DNA from: Cyanobacteria bacterium NC_groundwater_1444_Ag_S-0.65um_54_12
Lineage (GTDB): Bacteria; Cyanobacteriota; Sericytochromatia; S15B-MN24; VGJW01
Assembly: GCA_016267585.1 (NCBI GenBank)
Contig: JACQUT010000113.1
Coordinates: 1-5,852 of the forward strand
Direction of reading: 5' to 3'
Length of the DNA stretch: 5,852 nt
Positions 1 to 5,852 of the stretch are shown here, in pieces. How positions within the stretch are numbered: position 1 is the first letter of the stretch; each line of letters opens with the position of its first letter. Below the pieces are notes generated by a model. The model had not been told where the DNA came from and did not search any database. It saw only the letters and a program-made list of their open reading frames with translations. The translations under genes were made by a program, and so were the position numbers.

Positions 1-19
1 CCCCACCCCACCCTCCCCC
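1..19 (-). other. G-quadruplex-type G-rich tract
   Basis: Read on the minus strand this is four G-runs of 5, 3, 4 and 4 bases separated by single bases (A, T, T). That pattern fits the classic intramolecular G-quadruplex motif with one-base loops. It lies on the sense strand downstream of the NHL gene, just past the hairpin at 20-62, so it would be in any transcript that reads through. The loop of that hairpin adds a further G6 run on the same strand (36-41). Folding in vivo is inference. The tract touches the window edge, so its full extent is unknown, and a low-complexity assembly artefact cannot be excluded. Confidence 0.5.
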
Positions 20-66
20 AAGCCTCTCGGTCACGCCCCCCATTTTGATGACCGGGAGGCTTTCTT
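20..66 (+). terminator. Hairpin, probable intrinsic terminator
   Basis: Arms 20-33 and 49-62 pair over 14 bp around a 15-base loop. The only imperfection is T27 opposite G55, which is a G-U wobble in a plus-strand RNA but an A-C mismatch in a minus-strand RNA. On the plus strand the stem runs into TTTCTT, a short U-rich tail. On the minus strand it is followed by the G-rich tract and has no U-tail. The hairpin therefore looks best suited to end a plus-strand gene lying left of the window and converging on this locus. It also sits 27 bases past the stop of the NHL gene and may end or protect that transcript as well. Confidence 0.65.
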
Positions 67-88
67 GTGCGAGCTGCGGGAGCCCTTG

Positions 89-3028
89 CTAGTAAACTTT
101 ACGGATGCGGTGATTATCCAGGTCGGCGATATAGAGACCGCTGCCGTCCCATAACAGACCAGCTGGCGAATACAACTGAGCGGCAATCGCCAGTCCGCCA
201 TCGCCGCCATAGTTGGCAATGCCATTTCCGGCCAGTGTCGTGATGATGCCTGCCGGATCAACCTTGCGAATCACCTGATTGCCAGTATCTGCGATATAAA
301 GATTGCCCGCGCCATCTACTGCCGCTGCTCTGGGCAAAAGTAATCTAGCGTTGGTAGCCGGTCCGCCGTCACCCGAGTAGCCCCAAACACCGCTACCGGC
401 CACGGTGGTAATGATGCCGTTGGTGTCTACTTTGCGAATGCGACAGTTATACGTATCTGCAATGTAGAGATTACCAGTGCCGTCTAGCGTGACGCCGTAG
501 GGCAGATTGAGCTGCGCGTTGATAGCCGGTCCGCCATCGCCACTCAATCCATTGCCCGCTACCGTGCTGATGATGCCGCTGGTATCGATCTTGCGAATGC
601 GGCGGTTGTAGGTATCTGCCAGGTAGATGCTGCCATCCGCGGCTATTGCCGCCCCACCAGGGTCATTGATTCCAGCGCTGGTAGCGAGGCCGCCATCGCC
701 CCAGTAGCCGCTCGTGTCGCAAATACAGCCTGCCACGCGCGTAACGATTCCGCCTGGCGAAACCTTGCCCAATTGAGCTCTGGTGGCGAAATAGAAGTTT
801 CCGGTACTGTCTGCCAATACGCCTCTAGGATTTATCAGTCGAAGATTGGTAGCCAGGTAACCATCGACAATTCCGGGAGTTATGCCACCACCGGCTACCG
901 TGGTGATGATACCGACAGGGCTTACTTTACGGATCAAGTTGTTGAAATTGTCAGCCACATAAAAATTTCCTGCGCCGTCTTTAGCAATGCTGTCTGGCCG
1001 ACCGAGATGTGCCGCCACTGCCGGGCCGCCAGCGCCGCTGTAAGCCAGCGATCCATTGCCACCCAGCGTAGTCATGATACCGGAATTTACTTTGCGAACG
1101 ACCTGGGGTCCTCTATCCGCAATGAATAAATTTCCAGCTTTCCATGCTATACCAATGGGATACCCCAAAAAGTTAGTAGTAGCTGCACCGCCTTCCACAT
1201 AGGGCCAGCCACCGCCGGCCACGGTGGTAATGATGCCGCTGGTATCTACCTTGCGAATGCGCTGGTTACTGGAGTGGGGCAGAGCGATATAAAGATTGTC
1301 CGAGCCATCGACTGCCAATTGAGTCGGTGAACAGATCTTGGCCGCCGTTGCCGGGCCGCCGTCACCCGTGAAGCCACAATTGCCATCACCGGCCACTGTG
1401 CTGATGCTGCCTGCCGGATCAACCTTGCGAATCACATGATTGCCATTATCTGCAATGTATAGATTACCGCTGCTATCAAACGCGAGACCGGCAGGATCTC
1501 TCAAACGCGCATTCACGGCTAGCCCGCCATCGCCAGAGAATCCGCACCACGTGCCAGCTACCGTCGAAATGATACCGGTGGTGGCCGCTACTTTGCGTAC
1601 TCTGCAAGCTTCCACGTCTGCCAAGTAGAGATTGCCCGTACTGTCCAGCGCCAGATCTGCCACGCTAGCGAGGCTGGCACTGGTAGCGGGGCCGCCATCG
1701 CCGCCGTTACCATAATTGCCGTTGCCGGCAATCGTGGTGATGATACCGCTGGTAGCTACCTTCCTGATCCGGCGGCTTTGCAAATCCGAGATATAAAGAT
1801 TGCCAGCGCCATCTCCGATTGCCGCACTGGGCCAATTGAGCTGCGCGTTGCTAGCCGGTCCGCCATCACCAGAGAATCCCGCGCTACCGTTGCCCGCTAC
1901 CGTGCTGATGATGCCAGCGGGACTGATGCGGTACACCATGTGGCCGCCAAAACCCGTACCGAGACCGAAAGACGCGACGAGCACGTTGCCGTTACCATCC
2001 ACCGCTACGCGGTGTGCGTAGGCCAGGGGCCAGCTGGTGGCCAGGGTTCCGGCTGACGGATAAGTAGTACCAATCACCGTGGTGATATCGGTGAGGGGAA
2101 CGATCACTTTGAATACTGGCGATACCAGGGTGCTGATATATCCCACCTGCAAAGTCAAGGGGCCGGTGCTGGCACCTTCTGGCACGGTTACTTGCAACTG
2201 CTTGCGCGCCGCATCCACCGTCACGACAGTGGCCGCCGTTCCGTTGAAACGCACCACATGGTTGCTGGCTAGCGCATCGAAGTTCTTGCCATGAAGGGTA
2301 ATAATATCGCCTACCGGAGCGCTCATGGTCGACAAATCCGTCACCAGCGGACCGCGTTCTAACAAGAAGAAGGCTCCGTTGCGCGAATCGTGACCAATCG
2401 TGCGAATCGGATCTTGATCGAACCCCAGTGCCGTATCCACCAGATCCCAGACTGACTGGAATTCCTCTGGGGAAACCGCTGCGGTGCCACTGAAGCTGTC
2501 CGGAACGCTTATGGAAATTTTGCTCGATAGTTCTTGCAGCTGACTGGTATTCAAGCCTTTCAGGTCAGCTATGGTGGCAATGGCGGTGCTGCTGCGGCTG
2601 ATCTGAATTCGTGTCCCGGTCAAACTGATCCAGGTGCCGTTCACCTGTCTCACCATGGTGCGCAAGCGCGCTGCCGAGGCACCTGCGCCATTGATACCGC
2701 TGCCGTTAGAAAGTCCTTTGAGCGCCTCTAGCAGATAAGGTTTATCAGCTTGGGGGCGCCAGCTAGCTATCGCCAACGAAAAAGATCCGCTGGCGCCGGT
2801 AAGGGTAGTTGCTACCGTGTAACCGCTCAAGGGATCAATCAACGATATGGTAGCCCCGCTGGCAATATCAGATGTTAATGCCTGAGCCGTGCGTGCGCCA
2901 ATCTCCTGCCAGCGCACGTCACCGGTCAATACTGCAGTGTTGCTGGCAGTAGGATGAAAAACCGCAGGCCAAGACCGCCAGCAGCTTGTCACTGCCATTA
3001 GCAGAACTAACAGCCAGCTAAACCGCAC
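89..3028 (-). CDS. Putative lipoprotein with IPT/TIG domain and 12 NHL propeller repeats
   Basis: A 979-residue protein starting at GTG (3026-3028) and ending in TAG. An in-frame TAG lies a few codons upstream, so the start cannot be much earlier, and this start gives a good export signal. Residues 1-15 form a short signal peptide (MRFSW, then LLVLLMAV) ending in V-T-S-C, a plausible lipobox with Cys16 as lipidation site. Residues about 33-105 look like a carboxypeptidase-regulatory-like or other Ig-like beta domain (G-x-V...SGATISLIDPLSG...GSFSL). Residues about 226-310 form an IPT/TIG domain (P-V-G-D-I-I-T-L-H-G-K-N-F, then VRFNG and VPEGASTGPLTL). From about 336 to the C-terminus there are 12 NHL-type blades with the pattern AGNG..GFSGDGGPA..A.L..P.G...D..GNLYIAD..N..IRKV. 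Such proteins usually sit at the cell surface and bind proteins, glycans or other ligands. No catalytic motif is evident, so the ligand is unknown. It lies 74 bases after gltX on the same strand with no terminator between. Family assignment is firm; function and lipidation are inferred. Confidence 0.9.
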   Translation of the reverse strand: MRFSWLLVLLMAVTSCWRSWPAVFHPTASNTAVLTGDVRWQEIGARTAQALTSDIASGATISLIDPLSGYTVATTLTGASGSFSLAIASWRPQADKPYLLEALKGLSNGSGINGAGASAARLRTMVRQVNGTWISLTGTRIQISRSSTAIATIADLKGLNTSQLQELSSKISISVPDSFSGTAAVSPEEFQSVWDLVDTALGFDQDPIRTIGHDSRNGAFFLLERGPLVTDLSTMSAPVGDIITLHGKNFDALASNHVVRFNGTAATVVTVDAARKQLQVTVPEGASTGPLTLQVGYISTLVSPVFKVIVPLTDITTVIGTTYPSAGTLATSWPLAYAHRVAVDGNGNVLVASFGLGTGFGGHMVYRISPAGIISTVAGNGSAGFSGDGGPASNAQLNWPSAAIGDGAGNLYISDLQSRRIRKVATSGIITTIAGNGNYGNGGDGGPATSASLASVADLALDSTGNLYLADVEACRVRKVAATTGIISTVAGTWCGFSGDGGLAVNARLRDPAGLAFDSSGNLYIADNGNHVIRKVDPAGSISTVAGDGNCGFTGDGGPATAAKICSPTQLAVDGSDNLYIALPHSSNQRIRKVDTSGIITTVAGGGWPYVEGGAATTNFLGYPIGIAWKAGNLFIADRGPQVVRKVNSGIMTTLGGNGSLAYSGAGGPAVAAHLGRPDSIAKDGAGNFYVADNFNNLIRKVSPVGIITTVAGGGITPGIVDGYLATNLRLINPRGVLADSTGNFYFATRAQLGKVSPGGIVTRVAGCICDTSGYWGDGGLATSAGINDPGGAAIAADGSIYLADTYNRRIRKIDTSGIISTVAGNGLSGDGGPAINAQLNLPYGVTLDGTGNLYIADTYNCRIRKVDTNGIITTVAGSGVWGYSGDGGPATNARLLLPRAAAVDGAGNLYIADTGNQVIRKVDPAGIITTLAGNGIANYGGDGGLAIAAQLYSPAGLLWDGSGLYIADLDNHRIRKVY
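92..2023 (-). repeat. Tandem array of 12 NHL-blade repeats
   Basis: The C-terminal two thirds of the NHL gene is a tandem repeat with a unit of 53-56 codons (about 160-168 bases); the first unit is longer at 62. The [LFI][YF][IVLF]A[DT]-type strand recurs starting at protein residues 411, 467, 523, 579, 634, 689, 745, 801, 854, 910 and 965, with a degenerate first copy near 349. Between these lie 11 linkers of the form AG.G....GDGG. The linkers are best preserved in the outer copies. They are eroded in the centre, where about residues 612, 664 and 722 lack the full SGDGG. The YIAD element is changed in the fifth (IAL) and eighth (FAT) copies. Twelve blades could make two six-bladed propellers or a seven-plus-five arrangement; the sequence alone does not decide. 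Confidence 0.9.
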
Positions 3029-3037
3029 TGGTTTCCA

Positions 3038-3045
3038 CTTCCCCT
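3038..3045 (-). promoter_or_regulatory. Weak ribosome binding site of the NHL gene
   Basis: AGGGGAAG on the minus strand ends 9 bases before the GTG start. It is purine-rich with only a partial match to AGGAGG and overlaps the in-frame stop just upstream. It supports GTG at 3028 over the internal ATG at 2998, which has no such sequence and would cut the signal peptide in half. Confidence 0.4.
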
Positions 3046-3102
3046 AGTAAATAAGCCGTACAAAACTTGTTTACCCGGAAAGCACAGGCGGCTAACTATT
3101 CA

Positions 3103-4590
3103 TCAACGACCCTTTGCGGGCTGAGCGATCCGCTCACCGGCCTGGCGCAATCTCCTTGCCGCTAGTTGGCTCCCCAGCAAACATACCACCTCGAACATGC
3201 CAGGAGACACTTTACCACCAGTCAAAGCCACTCGAGCGGGCTGGATGACGTCGCCTGCCTTGCGGCCGTGGCAAGCGGCCAGTTCCCGAAATATCCTCTC
3301 AATTTCCGGCACTGACCAATCGGTGAGCGCTTCCAGTCGATCTGCCAGTTCGATCAAAATGGGGCGAATAGCCGGTACCAGTAGCTGTGTCTCTGCTGCA
3401 GTATCCCTTTCTAAGGGGATATCGAAGAAATACCTGGCCTTGTCCGCTAGCTGTACCAATGTTCTGCTACGTTCCAGAAGCATGGTGGTTATCGCCGCCA
3501 AGCGTGGTAACGCAGCTTGCTGACAGTCTAACCAACTACGCTGCTCCCATAAAATGCTGGCGCGTCGACTCATCTCAGAGGCACCAAGACGGCGCATCCA
3601 CTCGGCATTCAGCCACTCGAGCTTGGCGTAGTCAAAGACACAAGGAGATTTCCCAACTCCGCCTAGATCAAACAATATCACGAGTTCTTCGCGCGAAAAG
3701 ACTTCCTGATCGCCGTGTGACCAGCCTAGACGAGCTAGATAGTTAATCAATGCCTCGGGCAAGTAACCATCTTCACGAAATTGCTGAATGCTCACCGCTC
3801 CGTGCCGCTTAGAAAGACGCTTCTTGTCGGGGCCAAGGATCATCGGCAAATGCCCAAAAAAAGGAACGGGGAGCTCAAGTGCCTGGTAGAGCATGATTTG
3901 CTTGGGGGTGTTCGAGAGGTGATCATCGCCACGCAAGACATGGCTCACTTGCATAGCTGCATCATCCAGGGTGGCCGCAAAATTATAGGTGGCTATGCCG
4001 TCAGCTCTTAGAATAATAAAATCGCCGATCTCCTGATTGCGAAAAATAACGGAGCCGTGGATTAGATCGGTTAACCGCGTTTCACCTTCGCGCGGTGCTC
4101 TGAAGCGAATAGCATAGCTATTTTTAGCTTGGTGCTGTCGTACTTCATTGCGATCTAGCAAATTACAACGGCAAGCAGCTCTTTCTGGCATTTCGGTTTC
4201 CGGTTCGCCCGTATCGTCATTGCCAATTGGCGCAGCAGCAAGATGGGCTCTGTCGCGAGTCTGGCAAAAACAATGATAAGCCAAACCCTTAGACAGCAAG
4301 CGCTCAGCAGCTACCCGATAGCTCTCGATTCTTTGCGTCTGGTAGTACGGCCCACAGGGACCACCGACTTCTGGTCCTTCATCCCAATCTAGCCCTAGCC
4401 AGCGCAGCGCATCAAGGATAGCTGCTGTATAAGCTGGTACGGAGCGAAGTTGATCGGTATCCTCAATGCGAAGGATGAAAGTCCCGCCCCAGTGACGCGC
4501 CAATAGCCAATTGAACAAAGCAGTGCGTGCCCCGCCAATATGCAAAAAACCGGTAGGCGATGGAGCAAAACGTACTCGCAAATTACTCAT
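3103..4590 (-). CDS. gltX: Glutamyl-tRNA synthetase
   Basis: A 495-residue class I aminoacyl-tRNA synthetase, full length for bacterial GluRS. It charges tRNA-Glu with glutamate using ATP in the cytoplasm; in organisms lacking GlnRS the same enzyme also makes Glu-tRNA-Gln for GatCAB. Visible are the N-terminal RFAPSPTG, the HIGH-type motif HIGG (17-20), RIEDTD (41-46), a zinc-site pattern CFC (107-109) with CRC (140-142), GDDHLSNTP (221-229), and the KMSKS-type motif RLSKR (258-262), where Arg replaces the more usual first Lys. The C-terminal anticodon-binding part ends with the conserved RVALTGGKVSPGMFEV region (from 453). A longer frame begins at GTG 4608, but ATG 4590 gives the family's usual MSNLRVRFAPSPTG start and has AGAAGG 7 bases upstream. 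The gene follows the sigma gene by 174 bases on the same strand. Whether it discriminates tRNA-Gln cannot be told here. Confidence 0.97.
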   Translation of the reverse strand: MSNLRVRFAPSPTGFLHIGGARTALFNWLLARHWGGTFILRIEDTDQLRSVPAYTAAILDALRWLGLDWDEGPEVGGPCGPYYQTQRIESYRVAAERLLSKGLAYHCFCQTRDRAHLAAAPIGNDDTGEPETEMPERAACRCNLLDRNEVRQHQAKNSYAIRFRAPREGETRLTDLIHGSVIFRNQEIGDFIILRADGIATYNFAATLDDAAMQVSHVLRGDDHLSNTPKQIMLYQALELPVPFFGHLPMILGPDKKRLSKRHGAVSIQQFREDGYLPEALINYLARLGWSHGDQEVFSREELVILFDLGGVGKSPCVFDYAKLEWLNAEWMRRLGASEMSRRASILWEQRSWLDCQQAALPRLAAITTMLLERSRTLVQLADKARYFFDIPLERDTAAETQLLVPAIRPILIELADRLEALTDWSVPEIERIFRELAACHGRKAGDVIQPARVALTGGKVSPGMFEVVCLLGSQLAARRLRQAGERIAQPAKGR

Positions 4591-4597
4591 AGGGGAA

Positions 4598-4603
4598 CCT
4601 TCT
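4598..4603 (-). promoter_or_regulatory. Ribosome binding site of gltX
   Basis: AGAAGG on the minus strand sits 7 bases before ATG 4590. It decides for this start over the GTG at 4608, which lies upstream of the site in the same frame. Confidence 0.65.
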
Positions 4604-4618
4604 AACACTCGTTGCTCA

Positions 4619-4684
4619 TCACGTACCCCAATCCCTCAAATAAGGGATCCACTTCCGCGTGAGTGAAACTGAGCTCCGCTTCAT
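4619..4684 (-). CDS. Possible 21-codon leader ORF upstream of gltX
   Basis: ATG (4682-4684) opens a frame of 21 codons, beginning MKRSSVSLTRKW, that ends in TGA 28 bases before the gltX ATG. AGGG lies 7 bases upstream of the ATG and could serve as a ribosome binding site. The peptide is basic and has no run of Glu codons, so classic attenuation by charged tRNA-Glu is not suggested. The TGA overlaps a further ATG (TGATG) that opens a five-codon frame ending near the gltX ribosome binding site. An ORF of this size arises easily by chance, so this is a candidate only. Confidence 0.15.
   Translation of the reverse strand: MKRSSVSLTRKWIPYLRDWGT
4631..4648 (-). other. Small hairpin in the gltX leader
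   Basis: On the minus strand, ATCCCT and AGGGAT form a perfect 6-bp stem around TATTTG, extendable by one U-G pair to leave the loop ATTT. It lies 40 bases upstream of the gltX start and inside the possible leader ORF. No U-run follows, so it is not an intrinsic terminator. It may be leader structure or chance. Confidence 0.3.
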
Positions 4685-4714
4685 CCGTCTGCCCTGGCAA
4701 CAGATCAGAGTTAA

Positions 4715-4734
4715 TGCTGTATCAAGATACAGCA
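4715..4734. promoter_or_regulatory. Perfect inverted repeat between sigma gene and gltX
   Basis: TGCTGTATC and GATACAGCA are exact reverse complements separated by two bases. As DNA this is a 20-bp near-palindrome of the size bound by dimeric repressors. As RNA it would fold into an 8-bp stem with a CUUG loop in the minus-strand transcript. It lies 30 bases past the sigma stop and about 125 bases before the gltX start. No U-run follows on either strand, so it is not a standard terminator. Operator for gltX and RNA processing or stability element are both possible; which protein would bind is unknown. Confidence 0.45.
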
Positions 4735-4764
4735 CAGGCTTAGCACGTCGAAAAAATCCGCGAT

Positions 4765-5811
4765 CTAACTCAAATAGCCACGTAGTTGCTCTTTTTGAAT
4801 ACTTCCCCGTAGCTTTTGCAGCGCTTTCGCTTCGATTTGACGAACTCTTTCTCGGGTAACACCCATATCATGCCCGATACCTTCTAACGTACGCTGAGCT
4901 TCTCCATCTAACCCGAAGCGCCGCCGTACTACATATAATTCACGTTCGGTAAGATGATTCTCCAGCAACTGATTCACGTCTTCCGATAGCATTCGATTCA
5001 TGACGGTAGCAGGAGGTGATGCCGTGTATTGATCCTTTATGATATCCCCTAGCCGCGAATCATCATCCTTGCCGATTGGAGTCTCTAGCGAAATAGGTTC
5101 CCGATCTGCCTTGGTGATCTCCCGCAGCTTCTCGACAGTAATCTGCAACTCTGCAGCTACCTCTTGTTCATTAGGCTGGCGCCCTAGTTTTTGGCTCATG
5201 AGCCGGATGGTTTTCTTGACTCGCGATATGGTTTCGACCATATGTACCGGAACACGAATTGTGCGACCCTGGTCTGCGATCGCCCGCGTAATAGCCTGCC
5301 GGATCCACCACGTGGCATAAGTACTGAACTTGTAACCTTTACGATAATCGTACTTCTCGGCAGCTCGCATCAGCCCCATGTTGCCCTCTTGAATCAGATC
5401 CAGGAAAGATAGCCCCCGACCCAAGTGTTTACGAGCTATCGAGACTACCAATCGCAAATTGGCACTCACTAGCTGACGTTTAGCCAATTCATCGCCATTG
5501 GAAATCCGACGAGCCAGTTCCAGCTCCTCGGCATGGGTCAGCAAGCGTTTACGGCCAATCTCTTGCAAATAAAGTCGGATGGAATCATCAGATTGCTCGG
5601 TATGCACTTGCGAACCTGAAGCGTTGACTTTCTTACCGACTACTGGCAACTCTTCTTCTTCGGCTTCTTCGAAATGATCAATTTCTTCACCTGGTTCCTC
5701 GATGTTATGAAAACTAAGTTCAACAGCATGAGGAACGACAATTCCATCATCTTCCTCGAAGACTACGGGTGACGCCACCCCTTCCAGCATCTCACCAGCA
5801 ATATTTGGCAA
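4765..5811 (-). CDS. rpoD: RNA polymerase sigma factor, RpoD/SigA type
   Basis: A 348-residue sigma-70 factor that directs RNA polymerase to promoters with -10 and -35 elements. The N-terminus (about 19-54) is strongly acidic, with runs EEDD and EEAEEEE, in the place of a short region 1.1. Region 1.2 starts near 75 ([12 protein letters not shown]). Region 2 follows (about 112-190), with [36 protein letters not shown], the -10 recognition stretch [17 protein letters not shown] and TIRVPVH. Region 3 includes [17 protein letters not shown] (240-256). Region 4 ends with the -35 reading helix (TLEGIG, then [18 protein letters not shown], 308-335); Gly311 replaces the usual Glu of TLEEIG. The chosen start is TTG 5811, with GGGAGGT 6 bases upstream; the open frame also runs back through another TTG (5844) to the window edge with no such site. 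All core regions are intact. The short region 1.1 leaves it open whether this is the essential primary factor or a group 2 paralogue; cyanobacterial-type SigA is the nearest resemblance. Confidence 0.93.
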   Translation of the reverse strand: MPNIAGEMLEGVASPVVFEEDDGIVVPHAVELSFHNIEEPGEEIDHFEEAEEEELPVVGKKVNASGSQVHTEQSDDSIRLYLQEIGRKRLLTHAEELELARRISNGDELAKRQLVSANLRLVVSIARKHLGRGLSFLDLIQEGNMGLMRAAEKYDYRKGYKFSTYATWWIRQAITRAIADQGRTIRVPVHMVETISRVKKTIRLMSQKLGRQPNEQEVAAELQITVEKLREITKADREPISLETPIGKDDDSRLGDIIKDQYTASPPATVMNRMLSEDVNQLLENHLTERELYVVRRRFGLDGEAQRTLEGIGHDMGVTRERVRQIEAKALQKLRGSIQKEQLRGYLS

Positions 5812-5817
5812 CCTATT

Positions 5818-5824
5818 ACCTCCC
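5818..5824 (-). promoter_or_regulatory. Strong Shine-Dalgarno deciding the sigma TTG start
   Basis: GGGAGGT on the minus strand lies 6 bases before TTG 5811, ideal spacing. No comparable site precedes TTG 5844 in the visible bases or ATG 5790. This makes TTG 5811 the best start and the 11 preceding codons leader sequence. Confidence 0.75.
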
Positions 5825-5835
5825 GAAATACGATC

Positions 5836-5841
5836 TCTATA
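5836..5841 (-). promoter_or_regulatory. Possible -10 element for the sigma gene
   Basis: TATAGA on the minus strand matches four of six bases of TATAAT and would give a leader of about 20 bases up to the TTG start. The expected -35 position is outside the window, so this cannot be confirmed. Confidence 0.15.
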
Positions 5842-5852
5842 CAACCTTAATC

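Noticed and set aside
773..1129. Plus-strand open frame of 118 codons across the NHL gene
   Set aside because: It is antisense to the conserved NHL repeats, has no domain signature, and arises from the repeat's codon pattern; other plus-strand frames between 1440 and 2731 are the same kind of shadow.
92..2023. CRISPR-like regular repeats
   Set aside because: The unit is about 165 bases, diverged, and fully explained by in-frame protein repeats; there are no short identical repeats with unique spacers.
3197..4011. Plus-strand open frames opposite gltX
   Set aside because: They lie entirely antisense to well-conserved synthetase motifs and show no recognisable protein features.
4591..4608. 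Upstream GTG start for gltX, adding six residues
   Set aside because: The ribosome binding site lies inside this extension, and the family normally begins at the MSNLRVRFAPSPTG position.
4741..4764. Intrinsic terminator after the sigma gene, suggested by the T6 run on the minus strand
   Set aside because: No stable stem precedes the T-run.
4591..4764. T-box riboswitch or tRNA gene in the gltX leader
   Set aside because: I could not find the T-box antiterminator sequence, a following terminator, or a cloverleaf with T-arm consensus.
4659..4859. Plus-strand 66-codon frame spanning the sigma 3' end and the intergenic gap
   Set aside because: Half of it is antisense to conserved sigma region 4, and no convincing ribosome site precedes it.

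Overview
The window holds three genes, all on the minus strand, so it reads from the right end to the left: a primary-type sigma-70 factor (4765-5811), glutamyl-tRNA synthetase gltX (3103-4590), and a long lipoprotein-like NHL-repeat protein (89-3028). All three were recognised from motifs read in the translations; no database search was possible. The sigma factor is most like the primary and group 2 sigma factors of the cyanobacterial/Melainabacteria line (the run [12 protein letters not shown] followed by ISLETPIG). Large NHL-repeat exoproteins are common in Obscuribacterales, Acidobacteria and related environmental lineages. My best guess is an uncultured environmental bacterium near Melainabacteria/Obscuribacterales, but this is inference and other deep-branching phyla are possible.

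Right part (4591-5852): the sigma factor most likely starts at a TTG codon with a near-perfect Shine-Dalgarno sequence, a little inside the longest open frame, and that frame stays open to the window edge. The 174-base gap between the sigma gene and gltX carries a perfect 9-bp inverted repeat with a 2-base centre, a smaller hairpin, and a possible 21-codon leader ORF. No intrinsic terminator is visible there, so readthrough from the sigma gene into gltX is possible.

Middle (3029-4590): gltX is full length, with an intact HIGH-type motif, KMSKS-type motif and CxC...CxC zinc site. The 74-base gap to the next gene has no terminator, so the NHL gene may be co-transcribed or have its own weak promoter.

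Left part (1-3028): the NHL protein has a lipoprotein signal peptide, a carboxypeptidase-regulatory-like beta domain, an IPT/TIG domain and 12 NHL-type beta-propeller blades that run to the C-terminus. It ends close to a strong hairpin followed, at the window edge, by a G-rich tract on the sense strand with the pattern of a one-base-loop G-quadruplex.

The sigma factor and gltX are housekeeping functions (transcription initiation; Glu-tRNA supply). The NHL protein is probably a cell-envelope scaffold or binding protein, with no visible functional link to the other two. I see no mobile element, CRISPR array, RNA gene or defence system. The points most worth a second look are the repeat history of the NHL propeller, the hairpin plus G-rich 3' region, and the structured gltX leader.
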